Of a stretch of 64,000 bases of DNA, positions 7,296-18,368 are shown piece by piece. Position numbers and translations under genes: made by a program. The notes beneath the pieces were generated by a model. That model searched no databases, was not told where the DNA came from, and saw nothing but the letters and a program-made list of their open reading frames with translations. This DNA comes from an uncultured Collinsella sp. (GTDB lineage Bacteria > Actinomycetota > Coriobacteriia > Coriobacteriales > Coriobacteriaceae): NCBI GenBank assembly GCA_900557455.1, contig USSM01000001.1, positions 1 through 64,000 of the forward strand, given 5' to 3'. Numbering within the stretch: the stretch's first letter is position 1; each line of letters starts with the position of its first letter.

Positions 7296-7406
7296 CCTTC
7301 GCAGAGTCAGGCTGCCCGTCACGGCGTGGGCCGGTTTCGTGGCGGACGGCCCATGGGACGCGCCCGCGGGGCGCCGCCGCCCGCAAAATGTTTTCCAAAA
7401 TTGTCC

Positions 7407-7435
7407 TTGCATCGCCGTCCGAGTTCCCGTATAGT
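7407..7435 (+). promoter_or_regulatory. Promoter of second tRNA-Ala copy
   Basis: TTGCAT and TATAGT with a 17-base spacer, identical to the first copy. The only promoter-proximal difference is at 7440 (C instead of G). Confidence 0.75.
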
Positions 7436-7447
7436 ACTTCTTCGCAC

Positions 7448-7523
7448 GGGGGCGTAGCTCAGCTGGGAGAGCGCTTGACTGGCAGTCAAGAGGTCAGGGG
7501 TTCGATCCCCCTCGTCTCCACCC
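7448..7523 (+). tRNA. tRNA-Ala (GGC), copy 2
   Basis: Identical to the gene at 6138, with anticodon GGC, the G3-U70 alanine identity pair and no encoded CCA. Confidence 0.93.
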
Positions 7524-7535
7524 GAGCATTGAATG

Positions 7536-7564
7536 AGGCTCCAACGCAAGTTGGGGCCTTTTTT
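7536..7564 (+). terminator. Terminator of second tRNA-Ala copy
   Basis: The same 10-bp stem and T run as at 6226. It separates the tRNA from the ABC-F gene 32 bases downstream. Confidence 0.85.
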
Positions 7565-7595
7565 CATATAGGCACACAAGGTCAAAGGCGGCACC

Positions 7596-9618
<2,023 letters not shown>

Positions 9619-9632
<14 letters not shown>

Positions 9633-9915
9633 AGCCGCTGCCGTGGCGATGAGCATCATCGCCATCGCCTGTCGCATCTGCGGCATCTTTATGAGCGCGA
9701 TGACCGTGCTGCTGTGCTTTAGCGGCCTCACCGCCAAGCTGCAGATCGTGGGCTTTGTCGTCGAGCTTTCGCGCGCACTGCCGAGCGCCATCGCCGGCTA
9801 CGGCGTCATCACGTCGCCCTTTGGCGGTGTGTTCCGCCTGGATTACGCCATCGTGGCCGTCATCCTGTTTGTGGCCGACTACCTGCTCACGCGCGCCTCG
9901 CACCGCGTCCGCTAG
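9619..9915 (+). CDS. Small hydrophobic membrane protein, unknown
   Basis: A 98-residue protein with two or three hydrophobic segments (about 9-36 and 70-90) and a basic end. The GTG at 9619 overlaps the ABC-F stop by 14 bases. GAGGAG lies some 9 bases before it, so this start fits better than longer frames inside the ABC-F gene. It is followed 10 bases later by a site-2 protease gene, suggesting an operon of three. I do not recognise a family; function unknown. Confidence 0.6.
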
Positions 9916-9924
9916 GGGAGTGAC

Positions 9925-10608
9925 ATGTCCAGCAGCTACCTCATGAACCTGCTCGCCAGCGCCTTTGCCGTCATCGTCGGCATCGTGATCCACGAGAGCG
10001 CGCACGCCGCCGCGGCCTGGGCGCTCGGCGACAAGACGGCCCGTTCGCGCGGGCGCGTCTCGCTCAACCCGCTCAACCATATCGACCCGTTTGGCACCAT
10101 TCTTCTGCCGCTGCTGATGCTCGCCGCCGGCGGCCCGGTGTTCGCCTTTGCCAAGCCCGTGCCCGTCTACCTCAACAACCTCAAGCACCCCAAGCGCGAC
10201 GAGGTCCTGGTGAGCGTGGCCGGCCCCGCATCGAACATCACGTTGGCATGCCTTGCCGCCGCCCTCACGCATGCAGCATACGGCAACCTCTACGCCAGCA
10301 TGTCCTTTGCCGTGGCCTCCCAAATCATGAACTTCGGCGCCACCTTTATCGTGGTCAACCTGTCGCTCGCGTTCTTTAACCTCATCCCGATCCCGCCGCT
10401 CGACGGCTCGTCGATTATCGTGCCGTTCCTCAAAGGCAAGGCGCTCGCCAACTACTATCGTTTGCAGCAATACGCCATGCCCATCCTCATCCTGGTCCTG
10501 TACCTGCTGCCCATGTGGACCGGTATCGACGTGATCGGGCGCTATTTCGACGTTACCGTGTATCCGCTGGCCGAGTGGCTGCTCAACTTCGCAATCGCCG
10601 GCATCTAA
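9925..10608 (+). CDS. Site-2 protease family (M50) membrane metalloprotease
   Basis: A 227-residue integral membrane protein. The zinc motif HExxH appears as HESAHAAA near residue 22 in the first hydrophobic segment. The second conserved motif, NLIPIPPLDGS, lies near 150, where the aspartate completes zinc binding. The length fits the minimal M50B (Rv-type YwhC) group rather than RseP, because no PDZ domain is present. Members cleave transmembrane segments of regulatory proteins; the substrate here is unknown. GGGGAG lies ahead of the ATG. It lies in the operon that runs toward scpA. Confidence 0.88.
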   Translation: MSSSYLMNLLASAFAVIVGIVIHESAHAAAAWALGDKTARSRGRVSLNPLNHIDPFGTILLPLLMLAAGGPVFAFAKPVPVYLNNLKHPKRDEVLVSVAGPASNITLACLAAALTHAAYGNLYASMSFAVASQIMNFGATFIVVNLSLAFFNLIPIPPLDGSSIIVPFLKGKALANYYRLQQYAMPILILVLYLLPMWTGIDVIGRYFDVTVYPLAEWLLNFAIAGI

Positions 10609-10692
10609 GGTAAACTTACAGGTCGACCGCGCAAAACGGTCACAGCATGCACCCAAACCGCGCCGCGAAGGCGCCGTCAAAGGAGGTCGAAG

Positions 10693-11502
10693 ATGTCGTA
10701 TCGCGTGTCGACGCAGGTCTACAGCGGACCGTTCGACCTGCTGCTCCAGCTGGTAACCCGCCAAAAAGTTGATATCGGCGCCATCTCGATCAGCGAGGTG
10801 GCCGAGCAGTACCTTGCCGAGGCCGAGCGCATCGAGGCGCTGGACTTGGACGTGGCGAGCGACTTTTTGCTGGTCGCGGCAACCCTTCTGGACATCAAGG
10901 CCGCCTCGCTGGTGCCCCAAGAAGCCCCGAGCAAAACCGTTGACGATGACGAGGACGACGAAGACCTCGAGGAACTCAGTGCGCTCGACGGCGACGCCCT
11001 GCGCGAGGTCCTGATCCAGCGTCTGATCGCCTACAAGCAGTTTAAGGGCGCGGCGGCGGCGCTTGGCGCGCGCATGCAGGCCGAGAGCCGCATGCATCCG
11101 CGCGTGGCCGGCCCCGACCCCGAGTTTCTAGGCCTTATGCCCGACTACCTGGCCGGCATCACCCTGCGTGGCCTCGCCGTCATCTGCGCCGACCTAGACG
11201 GCAAGCGCCAGACCTTCCTGCTGGAGGCCGAGCACGTGGCACCGCATCGCGTGCCGCTCGACCTGACGGTGGCCTCGGTCGACCGCTTTACCATGGCGCA
11301 CCAAACCTGTACCTTCCGCGAGCTGCTGGACGGCGACGCCACCACCGAGCAGCTCGTCGTCACCTTCCTGGCCATGTTGGAGCTTGCCAAACGCGGCTCG
11401 CTCACGCTGAGCCAGGACGAGATCTTTGGAACCATTCAAATCAACCGCGTCGAGGGCGCCGAGGCATACGTGCCCGGCGAGGGCCCCGAGCTCACCGAAT
11501 AG
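10693..11502 (+). CDS. scpA: Segregation and condensation protein A
   Basis: A 269-residue kleisin. The N-terminal part has FDLLLQLVTRQKVDIGAISI, and the typical FLLVAATLLDIKAASLVP helix follows near residue 60. An acidic linker (DDDEDDEDLEE) and a C-terminal winged-helix end (LLDGDATTEQLVVTFLAMLEL) complete it. ScpA bridges the SMC dimer together with ScpB. AAAGGAGG precedes the ATG, and scpB starts 11 bases after the stop. The SMC gene itself is not in the window. Confidence 0.93.
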   Translation: MSYRVSTQVYSGPFDLLLQLVTRQKVDIGAISISEVAEQYLAEAERIEALDLDVASDFLLVAATLLDIKAASLVPQEAPSKTVDDDEDDEDLEELSALDGDALREVLIQRLIAYKQFKGAAAALGARMQAESRMHPRVAGPDPEFLGLMPDYLAGITLRGLAVICADLDGKRQTFLLEAEHVAPHRVPLDLTVASVDRFTMAHQTCTFRELLDGDATTEQLVVTFLAMLELAKRGSLTLSQDEIFGTIQINRVEGAEAYVPGEGPELTE

Positions 11503-11513
11503 GAGACGCTAGT

Positions 11514-12233
11514 ATGTCGAACCTTTCCACGCTGGAGGCAAACAGCCTCAAAGGCGCCCTCGAGGCGCTGCTGCTGGTGTCGAGCGACCCGGTAAGCGCA
11601 CCCGCGCTGGCAGGTGCGCTGGATATCGCCCCGGGCGAGTGCGCGTCGCTGCTCGCCGAGCTCAAGGTTGAGTATGAGGAGGCCAACCGCGGCTTTCAGC
11701 TGCGCGAGGTCGCCGGTGGCTGGCGCCTGTTTACGCACCCCGCCTACCACGACGTGGTCGAGGCCTATGTGCTGAGCTGGGACACGCAAAAGCTGTCGCA
11801 GGCGGCGCTCGAGACTCTGGCCGTCATCGCCTATCACCAGCCCGTCACGCGCGAGGTGGTCAAGGGCATCCGCGGCGTCAACTCCGACGGCGTCATCGCG
11901 TCGCTCGTGGACAAAGGCCTAGTGCGCGAGCTCGGCCGCGACCCCGAGCGCGGTCAGGCCATCATCTACGGCACGACCAACGCCTTCTTGGAAAAGTTCG
12001 GCCTGCGCTCCACTCGCGACCTGCCCGATCTGGAGCAGTTTGCTCCCGACGAGCAGTCGCGCCAGTTTATCCGCGAGCGTCTGAGCGGCCGCAGCATTCA
12101 GTCCACGCTCGAGGAGCAGGCCGAAGATCTGGACGAAGAGCGCGAACTGATCGATACCGATGTTGAGGACACCGATGGCGATGAGCTTCTGCCCACCGGT
12201 GACACCTCGGAGGATATACATGACGAGGACTAA
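11514..12233 (+). CDS. scpB: Segregation and condensation protein B
   Basis: A 239-residue winged-helix protein. The family core runs from KGALEALLLVSSDPV through the ETLAVIAYHQPVTR motif (near residue 100) and IRGVNSDGVIASLVDKGLVRELGR to FLEKFGLRSTRDLPDL. An acidic tail of about 60 residues follows. It dimerises and clamps ScpA on the SMC complex. Its last 14 bases overlap the start of rluB, implying coupled translation. Confidence 0.93.
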   Translation: MSNLSTLEANSLKGALEALLLVSSDPVSAPALAGALDIAPGECASLLAELKVEYEEANRGFQLREVAGGWRLFTHPAYHDVVEAYVLSWDTQKLSQAALETLAVIAYHQPVTREVVKGIRGVNSDGVIASLVDKGLVRELGRDPERGQAIIYGTTNAFLEKFGLRSTRDLPDLEQFAPDEQSRQFIRERLSGRSIQSTLEEQAEDLDEERELIDTDVEDTDGDELLPTGDTSEDIHDED

Positions 12234-13191
12234 CGAAGCAGGGGAGACGCGCGTCGCAAGCGCCGAGGGCGCCACAACGCCCACAGGCGACGCCCAGCCC
12301 GTCTACCCGCACACGATGCGCCTGCAGCGCTTTTTGGCGCGCGCGGGCGTGGCGAGCCGCCGCGGCTCGGAGGACCTGATGACCGCAGGCCGCGTGATGG
12401 TTAATGGCCAGGTCGCGACCGAACTGGGCACCAAGGTCGACGTCGACCGCGACAACATCGAGGTCGACGGCATGCCCGTCAAGCTCAACCAGGGCGCCGT
12501 GTACCTGATGCTCTACAAGCCGACCGGCTACCTAACCACCATGAGCGATCCGCAGGAGCGCCCCTGCGTGGCCGAGCTGGTCCCGCGCGACCGCTTTCCG
12601 GGGCTCTTCCCAGTGGGTCGCCTGGACCGCGACACCACGGGCCTTTTGCTCTTTACCACCGACGGCGATCTGTCGCAGGATCTGCTGCACCCCAGCAAGC
12701 ACGTCTACAAGACCTACCAGGCGCTCGTGGACGGCGAGCTGTCCGACCGCGATCTTACACCGCTGCGTCGCGGCATCGAGCTCGACGACGGCCTGTGTCA
12801 GCCGGCGATCTGCCGCGTCATTAACGCGCGCGAGGCCGAAGCCGTGGCTCCGCAAGGCGTCAAGCCCGGCACCACCGCCGTTGAGGTCATCATCCGCGAG
12901 GGGCGCAAAAACCAGGTCAAGCGCATGCTGAGCAAGATCCACCACCCGGTAATTCGCCTGCATCGCTGCAACTTTGCCGGCCTGGAGCTCAAGGACGTGG
13001 CCAAGGGCTCGTGGCGCGAGCTCACCGACCGCGAGGTGCAGATCCTCAAGGCCGGCGGTATCCCGCCCAAGCAGGCCGCCTCCAAGCGCGCCGCCGCGCC
13101 CGCGTCCACCACCGCGAGCCGCACGCGCCACCACGGCAGCCACGGCTCCGCGCCCAAGCGCAACACCTACCGCGAGCGCTACACAGGCTAG
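12220..13191 (+). CDS. rluB: 23S rRNA pseudouridine synthase, RluB/RsuA family
   Basis: A 323-residue protein. The ATG at 12220 is chosen because GGAGGA lies 6 bases upstream; longer frames start inside scpB. An N-terminal S4 RNA-binding domain (MRLQRFLARAGVASRRGSED at about 33-52) precedes the synthase fold. The catalytic aspartate lies in GRLDRDTTGLLLF (about residue 136), and the REGRKNQVKRML motif lies near 228. The tail is rich in Ala, Lys and Arg. RluB converts U2605 of 23S rRNA in E. coli numbering. The scpA-scpB-rluB-cmk order is widespread in Gram-positives. Confidence 0.9.
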   Translation: MTRTNEAGETRVASAEGATTPTGDAQPVYPHTMRLQRFLARAGVASRRGSEDLMTAGRVMVNGQVATELGTKVDVDRDNIEVDGMPVKLNQGAVYLMLYKPTGYLTTMSDPQERPCVAELVPRDRFPGLFPVGRLDRDTTGLLLFTTDGDLSQDLLHPSKHVYKTYQALVDGELSDRDLTPLRRGIELDDGLCQPAICRVINAREAEAVAPQGVKPGTTAVEVIIREGRKNQVKRMLSKIHHPVIRLHRCNFAGLELKDVAKGSWRELTDREVQILKAGGIPPKQAASKRAAAPASTTASRTRHHGSHGSAPKRNTYRERYTG

Positions 13192-13257
13192 CCAGTCCGC
13201 CAAGCCCCAGCGTCCGCGTCCCATACCAACACGTCAACCACCGAAAGGAAGCATTGC

Positions 13258-13944
13258 ATGATCGTCGCCATCGACGGCCCCGCCGGTTCCGGCAAGTCCA
13301 CTATCGCCAAGGAGATCGCCCGCCAGCTCGGCTTTAACAAGCTCGACACGGGCGCCATGTATCGCGCTGTCACCTTCGCCGCGCTCGACCGCGGCATCGA
13401 TCTGGACGACGAGGCGGCCATCGACGCCCTCGCCGAGCAAATCGAAATCCGCTTTACCAACGGCACCGGCGAGGACACGCGCCTGACCATCGACGGCAAG
13501 GACGCGTCGGCTGCCATTCGCACCCCGCAGGTTGACGCTAACGTGTCCAAGGTCTCGGCCTACCCGGGCGTGCGCGCGGCCATGCTCATCCATCAGCGCC
13601 GTGCCGCCGAGGACCGCGATATCGTGGCCGAGGGCCGTGACATCGGAACCGTCGTGTTCCCCAACGCGCAGGTCAAGGTGTTCCTGACCGCCGACCCGCG
13701 CGAGCGCGCCCGTCGCCGCGTGCTGCAGCGTCACCAAGATGACGCCCAGCCGCTCAGCGCAGAGCAGCTCGAGGCCGAGGTCGACGAGACCCTCGACGCC
13801 CTCAAACGGCGCGACAAACTCGACAGCAGCCGCGAGGTCGCGCCGCTCGTGCCCGCCGAGGACGCCGTGCACGTCGACTCCACCGCCCACACCATCGACG
13901 AGGTCGTCCGCATTATCGAGGACCTCATCAACCAAAGGAGGTAG
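13258..13944 (+). CDS. cmk: Cytidylate kinase
   Basis: A 228-residue (d)CMP kinase. The P-loop is IDGPAGSGKST at residues 4-14. The substrate segment LDTGAMYRAVTF follows at about 24-35, and DREIxxEGRDIGTVVFP-type residues appear as AEGRDIGTVVFP near 126. The lid contains RERARRR. It phosphorylates CMP and dCMP with ATP in pyrimidine salvage. AAAGGAAG lies before the ATG, and plsC starts 3 bases after the stop. Confidence 0.95.
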   Translation: MIVAIDGPAGSGKSTIAKEIARQLGFNKLDTGAMYRAVTFAALDRGIDLDDEAAIDALAEQIEIRFTNGTGEDTRLTIDGKDASAAIRTPQVDANVSKVSAYPGVRAAMLIHQRRAAEDRDIVAEGRDIGTVVFPNAQVKVFLTADPRERARRRVLQRHQDDAQPLSAEQLEAEVDETLDALKRRDKLDSSREVAPLVPAEDAVHVDSTAHTIDEVVRIIEDLINQRR

Positions 13945-13947
13945 CCC

Positions 13948-14676
13948 ATGCGCCTGTTTAAGCAGACGCCCGAGGATTACTACAACGCCCCCTACGCCGA
14001 GTTCCCGGCGCTCATCCGCGGCACCGTCGTCGTGGTCATGGGCATCCTGTGGGTCTTCTCCAAGCTTATGTGGCGCTGGAAGGTCGAGGATGCCGACCTG
14101 CTGTTTGAGCGCCAGGAAGGCCGCGGCAGCGTGGTCATCTGCAACCACACCTCGATGGCCGAACTCTTGGCCGTGGAGACGGCGCTGTTCTTTGGCGGCC
14201 GCCGCATCCGCCCCATCTTTAAGTCCGAGTTTGCCAAGACCAAGATTGTGCGCTGGGCCTTTAGCCGCGTGGGTGGCATTCCCGTCGAGCGCGGCACCGC
14301 CGACATGAAGTGTCTGCGTGCCGCCCAGCATGCACTGCAGCGCGGCGAGGACGTCCTGATCTTCCCCGAGGGTACGCGCATCCGCTCGCGCGAGATCAAG
14401 CCCGAGGTCCACGGAGGCTTTGCGCTTATCGCCCAGATGGGCAAGGCGCCCGTCAACCCACTCGCCATTTGTGGCTGGTCCGACATTACGCCTAAGGGCA
14501 AAAAGCTCATGCGCCCCAAAAAGTGCTGGATCCGCGCCGGCAAGGCCATCTCGCTAACCGATGCACCGGCCGAGCTCAAGCGCAAGGAGCGCCTGGCATG
14601 GTTTGAGTCCGAGGCCATGAACCGCGTCTACGCCATGCGCGATGACCTGTGCGCCGAGCACCCGGGAAGGTTCTAA
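13948..14676 (+). CDS. plsC: 1-acyl-sn-glycerol-3-phosphate acyltransferase
   Basis: A 242-residue membrane-associated acyltransferase with one N-terminal hydrophobic segment (about 25-45). Motif I reads NHTSMAE at 66-72, with glutamate where the family usually has aspartate in NHx4D. Motif III is IFPEGTR near 139. GGIPVERG is also present. It makes phosphatidic acid from lysophosphatidate. Synteny with plsY and gpsA downstream supports the pathway. AAAGGAGG precedes the ATG and overlaps the end of cmk, so the two are translationally linked. Confidence 0.88.
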   Translation: MRLFKQTPEDYYNAPYAEFPALIRGTVVVVMGILWVFSKLMWRWKVEDADLLFERQEGRGSVVICNHTSMAELLAVETALFFGGRRIRPIFKSEFAKTKIVRWAFSRVGGIPVERGTADMKCLRAAQHALQRGEDVLIFPEGTRIRSREIKPEVHGGFALIAQMGKAPVNPLAICGWSDITPKGKKLMRPKKCWIRAGKAISLTDAPAELKRKERLAWFESEAMNRVYAMRDDLCAEHPGRF

Positions 14677-14678
14677 CC

Positions 14679-15578
14679 ATGGGCGAGGAAGTCAAGAACA
14701 CCGCTGCGACTGCGTCCGACCAGGCAACCGCCCCCACCATCGAAATCGCCGCCCACGCTGGCACCTGCTACGGCGTGCAGCGTGCGCTCGACATGGCATT
14801 GGCGGCCGCCCCGCTGGCGGGGGAGAACGCTCAGGTCCACACCCTGGGCCCGCTCATCCATAACCCCATCGTGGTACGCGAGCTCGCCGAGGCAGGCGTG
14901 GGCCTGGCCGACACCTTGGACGACGCCGCGTCGGGCACCGTAATCATCCGCGCCCACGGCGTGGTGCCGCAGGTCATTGACGCCGCTCGCGAACGCGGCC
15001 TTACCGTGGTCGATGCCACCTGCCCCTACGTGAAGAAGGTCCATGTGGCGGCCGAGCGCCTGGTGCGCGAGGGCTACCGTGTGATCGTCGTGGGCGAGCC
15101 GGGCCATCCCGAGGTCGAGGGCATTCTGGGCCACGCCGGTGATGACGCTCAAGTTGTGAGCTGTGCCGCCGACGCCGACGAGCTGTCGCTCAAAGGCAAG
15201 GTGGGCCTGGTTGTGCAGACCACCCAAACCGCGCAGAACCTGGCCGAGGTTGTGGCCTCCATCACCCCACGCGTGCAGGAACTGCGCGTGGTCAACACCA
15301 TCTGCGCCGCCACAAGCGAGCGCCAGCAGGCAGCCGCGTCGCTTGCGAACCGCTGTGATTGCATGGTCGTCGTGGGCGGCAAAAACTCCGGCAACACGCG
15401 CCGCCTGGCGCAGATTTGCGCCAGCGTCTGCGAACACACGCATCACATCGAGGAAGCTTCCGAGCTCGAGGCCGCATGGTTTGCCAACGCGCGCCACATC
15501 GGCATCACCGCCGGAGCCTCCACCCCGCAAGAACACATCGAACGCGCCGTTGTACGCATCAAGGAGCTTTGCCGCTAA
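14679..15578 (+). CDS. ispH: 4-hydroxy-3-methylbut-2-enyl diphosphate reductase
   Basis: A 299-residue iron-sulfur enzyme of the MEP pathway that makes IPP and DMAPP. The three cluster cysteines lie in GTCYGV (about 30), DATCPYV (about 114) and NTICAAT (about 209). RAHGVVP and VVGGKNSGNT complete the active-site signature. The ATG at 14679, 2 bases after plsC, is preferred over an upstream in-frame ATG inside plsC. Some 18 residues precede the conserved core. It is not fused to ribosomal protein S1, unlike several clostridial versions. Confidence 0.94.
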   Translation: MGEEVKNTAATASDQATAPTIEIAAHAGTCYGVQRALDMALAAAPLAGENAQVHTLGPLIHNPIVVRELAEAGVGLADTLDDAASGTVIIRAHGVVPQVIDAARERGLTVVDATCPYVKKVHVAAERLVREGYRVIVVGEPGHPEVEGILGHAGDDAQVVSCAADADELSLKGKVGLVVQTTQTAQNLAEVVASITPRVQELRVVNTICAATSERQQAAASLANRCDCMVVVGGKNSGNTRRLAQICASVCEHTHHIEEASELEAAWFANARHIGITAGASTPQEHIERAVVRIKELCR

Positions 15579-15580
15579 TC

Positions 15581-17023
15581 ATGGACCAGACCGTACCCGC
15601 ATACGCCGCCGAGGTGGCCGATTACGGGCGCAGCCGCGACCCCGAGCCGGGTGAGGGCGCGCTCGTTAAGAACGTGCGTCCCGAATCGCCCGCATGGGAT
15701 GTGGGTATCGAGCCGGGCATGCGCGTGCTCACGGTCAACGGCGAGCAACTCACCGACATGATCGTCTGGCTTTGGGAAGCAGACGACGATACCGTCGAGC
15801 TGGAGGTATTCGATCCGCGCGACGGCACGGTCACCCCCGTGGAGCTCGACCGTTTTCCCGGTGAGGATTGGGGTCTTGAGTTCGACGGCCCCATCTTTGA
15901 CGGCATGCGTACCTGTGTAAACGCCTGCGTGTTCTGCTTTATGACGATGCTGCCCAAGGGCGGCCGCTCCACGCTCTACATTCGCGACGACGACTATCGC
16001 CTGAGCTTTTTACAGGGTAACTTTGTCACGCTCACGAACCTTTCCGACGAGGACGTGCAAAACGTTATCAATCGCAACATGAGTCCGATGAACGTGTCGG
16101 TCCATGCCGTGAGCCCCGACGTCCGCCGCCGCATGATGGGCCGCAACGCCCAGCGCGGCATGGACGTGCTCGAGGCCATCATGGCCGCCGGAATCGAGAT
16201 TCACGCGCAGATCGTTTTGTGCCCCGGCATGAACGACGGCGAGGAGCTGGAAAAGACCCTGCGCTTTTGCGAGGAGCACGAGCAGATTACCAGCCTGGGC
16301 ATTGTGCCGCTCGGTTTTACCAAGCACCAGAACCGCTTTAGCTGGTCCTACAGCGACAAGCCCGAGCTTGCGCGCGAGACCATTGCCATGATTCGGCCCT
16401 TCCAGGACCGCGCGTACGAGCGCTTTGGCCGCCACACCTTCCAGATGAGCGACGAGTTCTATCTGGACGCCGGCATCGATCCTCCCGAGGCAGACTTTTA
16501 CGACGGTTACCCACAGTACTACGACGGCATCGGCATGATTCGCTCGTATCTGGACGAGACCGATGACGTGCTCGCCGCCGACGCCGAGCGTCTGGCCCGC
16601 GTTCGCGAGGCCGTCGCCGCTCGCGGCCAGCGTCTGCTGTGCCTCTCTGGCGCCAGCGCGCGCGGCACCGTGGCCCGCTTCGTGGAGTCGCCGCTGGGTC
16701 TCGCCGGCACCGTCACAGCCATCAAGAACCGCTACTTTGGCGGCAACGTGGACGTGACCGGCCTCATCGTCGCGTGTGACATTCTGGAGCAGCTGCCCCA
16801 AGATCTGTCGGGGGTTATGCTCTTTGTGCCTAAGCTCATGTTCAACGCTGACGGCATGACGCTTGACGAGTATCATCGTGACGATTTACTCGCAAGCCTT
16901 ACCAGTCGCGGCGCCGAGGTTCATGTGGTGTCGACCATGCCGCATGAGCTGCTCGATACCCTGGAGCACATCCTTGGCATTGTGCCTGCCGACTCTACTA
17001 ATTCCGCTGACCCTATCCATTAA
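15581..17023 (+). CDS. DUF512 family radical SAM-like protein
   Basis: A 480-residue protein. An N-terminal PDZ-like segment (VKNVRPESPAWDVGIEPGMR in part) is followed by a cysteine cluster CVNACVFCF near 111-119, of the CxxxCxxC kind that binds a 4Fe-4S cluster. A TIM-barrel-like radical SAM region with NVSVHAVSPDVR and HAQIVLCPGMNDG comes next. The DUF512 C-terminal domain contains FYDGYPQYYDGIGM and LCLSGASARGT. The family sits beside der in many Gram-positives, but its reaction is not established. It starts 2 bases after ispH. Confidence 0.88.
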   Translation: MDQTVPAYAAEVADYGRSRDPEPGEGALVKNVRPESPAWDVGIEPGMRVLTVNGEQLTDMIVWLWEADDDTVELEVFDPRDGTVTPVELDRFPGEDWGLEFDGPIFDGMRTCVNACVFCFMTMLPKGGRSTLYIRDDDYRLSFLQGNFVTLTNLSDEDVQNVINRNMSPMNVSVHAVSPDVRRRMMGRNAQRGMDVLEAIMAAGIEIHAQIVLCPGMNDGEELEKTLRFCEEHEQITSLGIVPLGFTKHQNRFSWSYSDKPELARETIAMIRPFQDRAYERFGRHTFQMSDEFYLDAGIDPPEADFYDGYPQYYDGIGMIRSYLDETDDVLAADAERLARVREAVAARGQRLLCLSGASARGTVARFVESPLGLAGTVTAIKNRYFGGNVDVTGLIVACDILEQLPQDLSGVMLFVPKLMFNADGMTLDEYHRDDLLASLTSRGAEVHVVSTMPHELLDTLEHILGIVPADSTNSADPIH

Positions 17024-17033
17024 AGGAGAGCAG

Positions 17034-18368
17034 ATGAAACCTATCGTCGCCGTCGTCGGACGCCCTAACGTGGGCAAGTCCACGCTCGTTAACCGCCTGG
17101 CCCAGACCTCGGACGCTATCGTCCACGAGTCCCGTGGCGTTACGCGCGACCGCTCATATCACACGGCCGATTGGAACGGCCGCGAGTTCACCATCGTCGA
17201 CACGGGCGGTATCGAGCCACTCAAGAGCGACGACGTCTTTGCCACGTCCATCCGCGATCAGGCGCTCGCCGCCGCCGAGGAAGCCGCCGTCATCCTGTTT
17301 GTGGTCGACGGCCGCACCGGCGTCACCGAGGAGGATGAGTCGGTCGCCCGCATGCTCAAGCGCTGCGACAAGCCTGTCTTTTTGCTGGTGAACAAGCTCG
17401 ACAACCCCGATCGCGAGAACGACAGCATCTGGGAGTTCTATTCGCTCGGCATCGGTGAGCCCACGCCGCTCTCGGCCCTGCACGGCCACGGCACGGGCGA
17501 CCTGCTCGACGACATCGTGGCCCTGTTGCCCGAGGAGGAGGACGAGATCGCCGACGAGTTCCCCGACGCGCTGAACGTCGCCATCATCGGCCGCCCCAAC
17601 GCCGGTAAGTCCTCGTTGTTCAACCGCATCCTGGGCGCCGACCGCTCTATCGTGTCCAACATCGCCGGCACGACGCGCGACGCCATCGACACCGTCGTGG
17701 AGCGCAACGGTAAGCACTACCGCATGGTCGATACCGCGGGCATCCGCAAGAAGAGCACTGTGTACGAGAACATCGAGTACTACTCCATGGTCCGCGGCCT
17801 GCGTGCCATCGACCGCGCCGACGTGGCGCTGCTCGTCGTCGATGCCTCCGTGGGCGTCACTGAGCAGGACCAGAAGGTCATGGGTCTTGCCATCGAGCGC
17901 GGCTGCGCCATCGTGGTGCTGCTCAACAAGTGGGATCTGCTCGACGACGACCGTAAGCGCGAGGCCTGCATGGAGACCATCGACCGCCGTCTGGGCGTTA
18001 TGGCTCCCTGGGCCCAGTACCTGCGCATCTCTGCCCTGACCGGCCGCAGCGTCGAGAAGATCTGGGCGATGGTCGACGCCGCCGAAAAGACGCGCTCGCA
18101 AAAGATCAGCACCTCGCGCCTCAACACGTTCCTCACCGACCTGCGCGAGTTCGGTCATACCGTGGTGGACGGCAAGCGCCGCCTGCGCATGCACTACGTG
18201 ACTCAGACGGGCGTCAACCCGCCGACGTTCACGTTCTTCGTCAACCACAGCGACTTGGTCAACGACACCTACCAGCGCTATGTGGAGAACCGCATGCGCT
18301 CGAGCTTCGACTTTGCCGGCACGCCCATTCGACTCTTCTTTAGAAAGAAGGAGCAAAAGGATGCATAA
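17034..18368 (+). CDS. der: Ribosome biogenesis GTPase Der (EngA)
   Basis: A 444-residue protein with two tandem G domains. G1 motifs are GRPNVGKST at 9-17 and GRPNAGKSS near 186. NKLD and NKWD are the G4 motifs. The C-terminal KH-like domain ends with RMRSSFDFAGTPIRLFFRKK (core FAGTPIRLFFR). It is essential for 50S subunit assembly. AAAGGAG lies 6 bases before the ATG at 17034; an upstream extension of the frame lies inside DUF512 and is rejected. plsY overlaps its 3' end by 8 bases. Confidence 0.96.
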   Translation: MKPIVAVVGRPNVGKSTLVNRLAQTSDAIVHESRGVTRDRSYHTADWNGREFTIVDTGGIEPLKSDDVFATSIRDQALAAAEEAAVILFVVDGRTGVTEEDESVARMLKRCDKPVFLLVNKLDNPDRENDSIWEFYSLGIGEPTPLSALHGHGTGDLLDDIVALLPEEEDEIADEFPDALNVAIIGRPNAGKSSLFNRILGADRSIVSNIAGTTRDAIDTVVERNGKHYRMVDTAGIRKKSTVYENIEYYSMVRGLRAIDRADVALLVVDASVGVTEQDQKVMGLAIERGCAIVVLLNKWDLLDDDRKREACMETIDRRLGVMAPWAQYLRISALTGRSVEKIWAMVDAAEKTRSQKISTSRLNTFLTDLREFGHTVVDGKRRLRMHYVTQTGVNPPTFTFFVNHSDLVNDTYQRYVENRMRSSFDFAGTPIRLFFRKKEQKDA

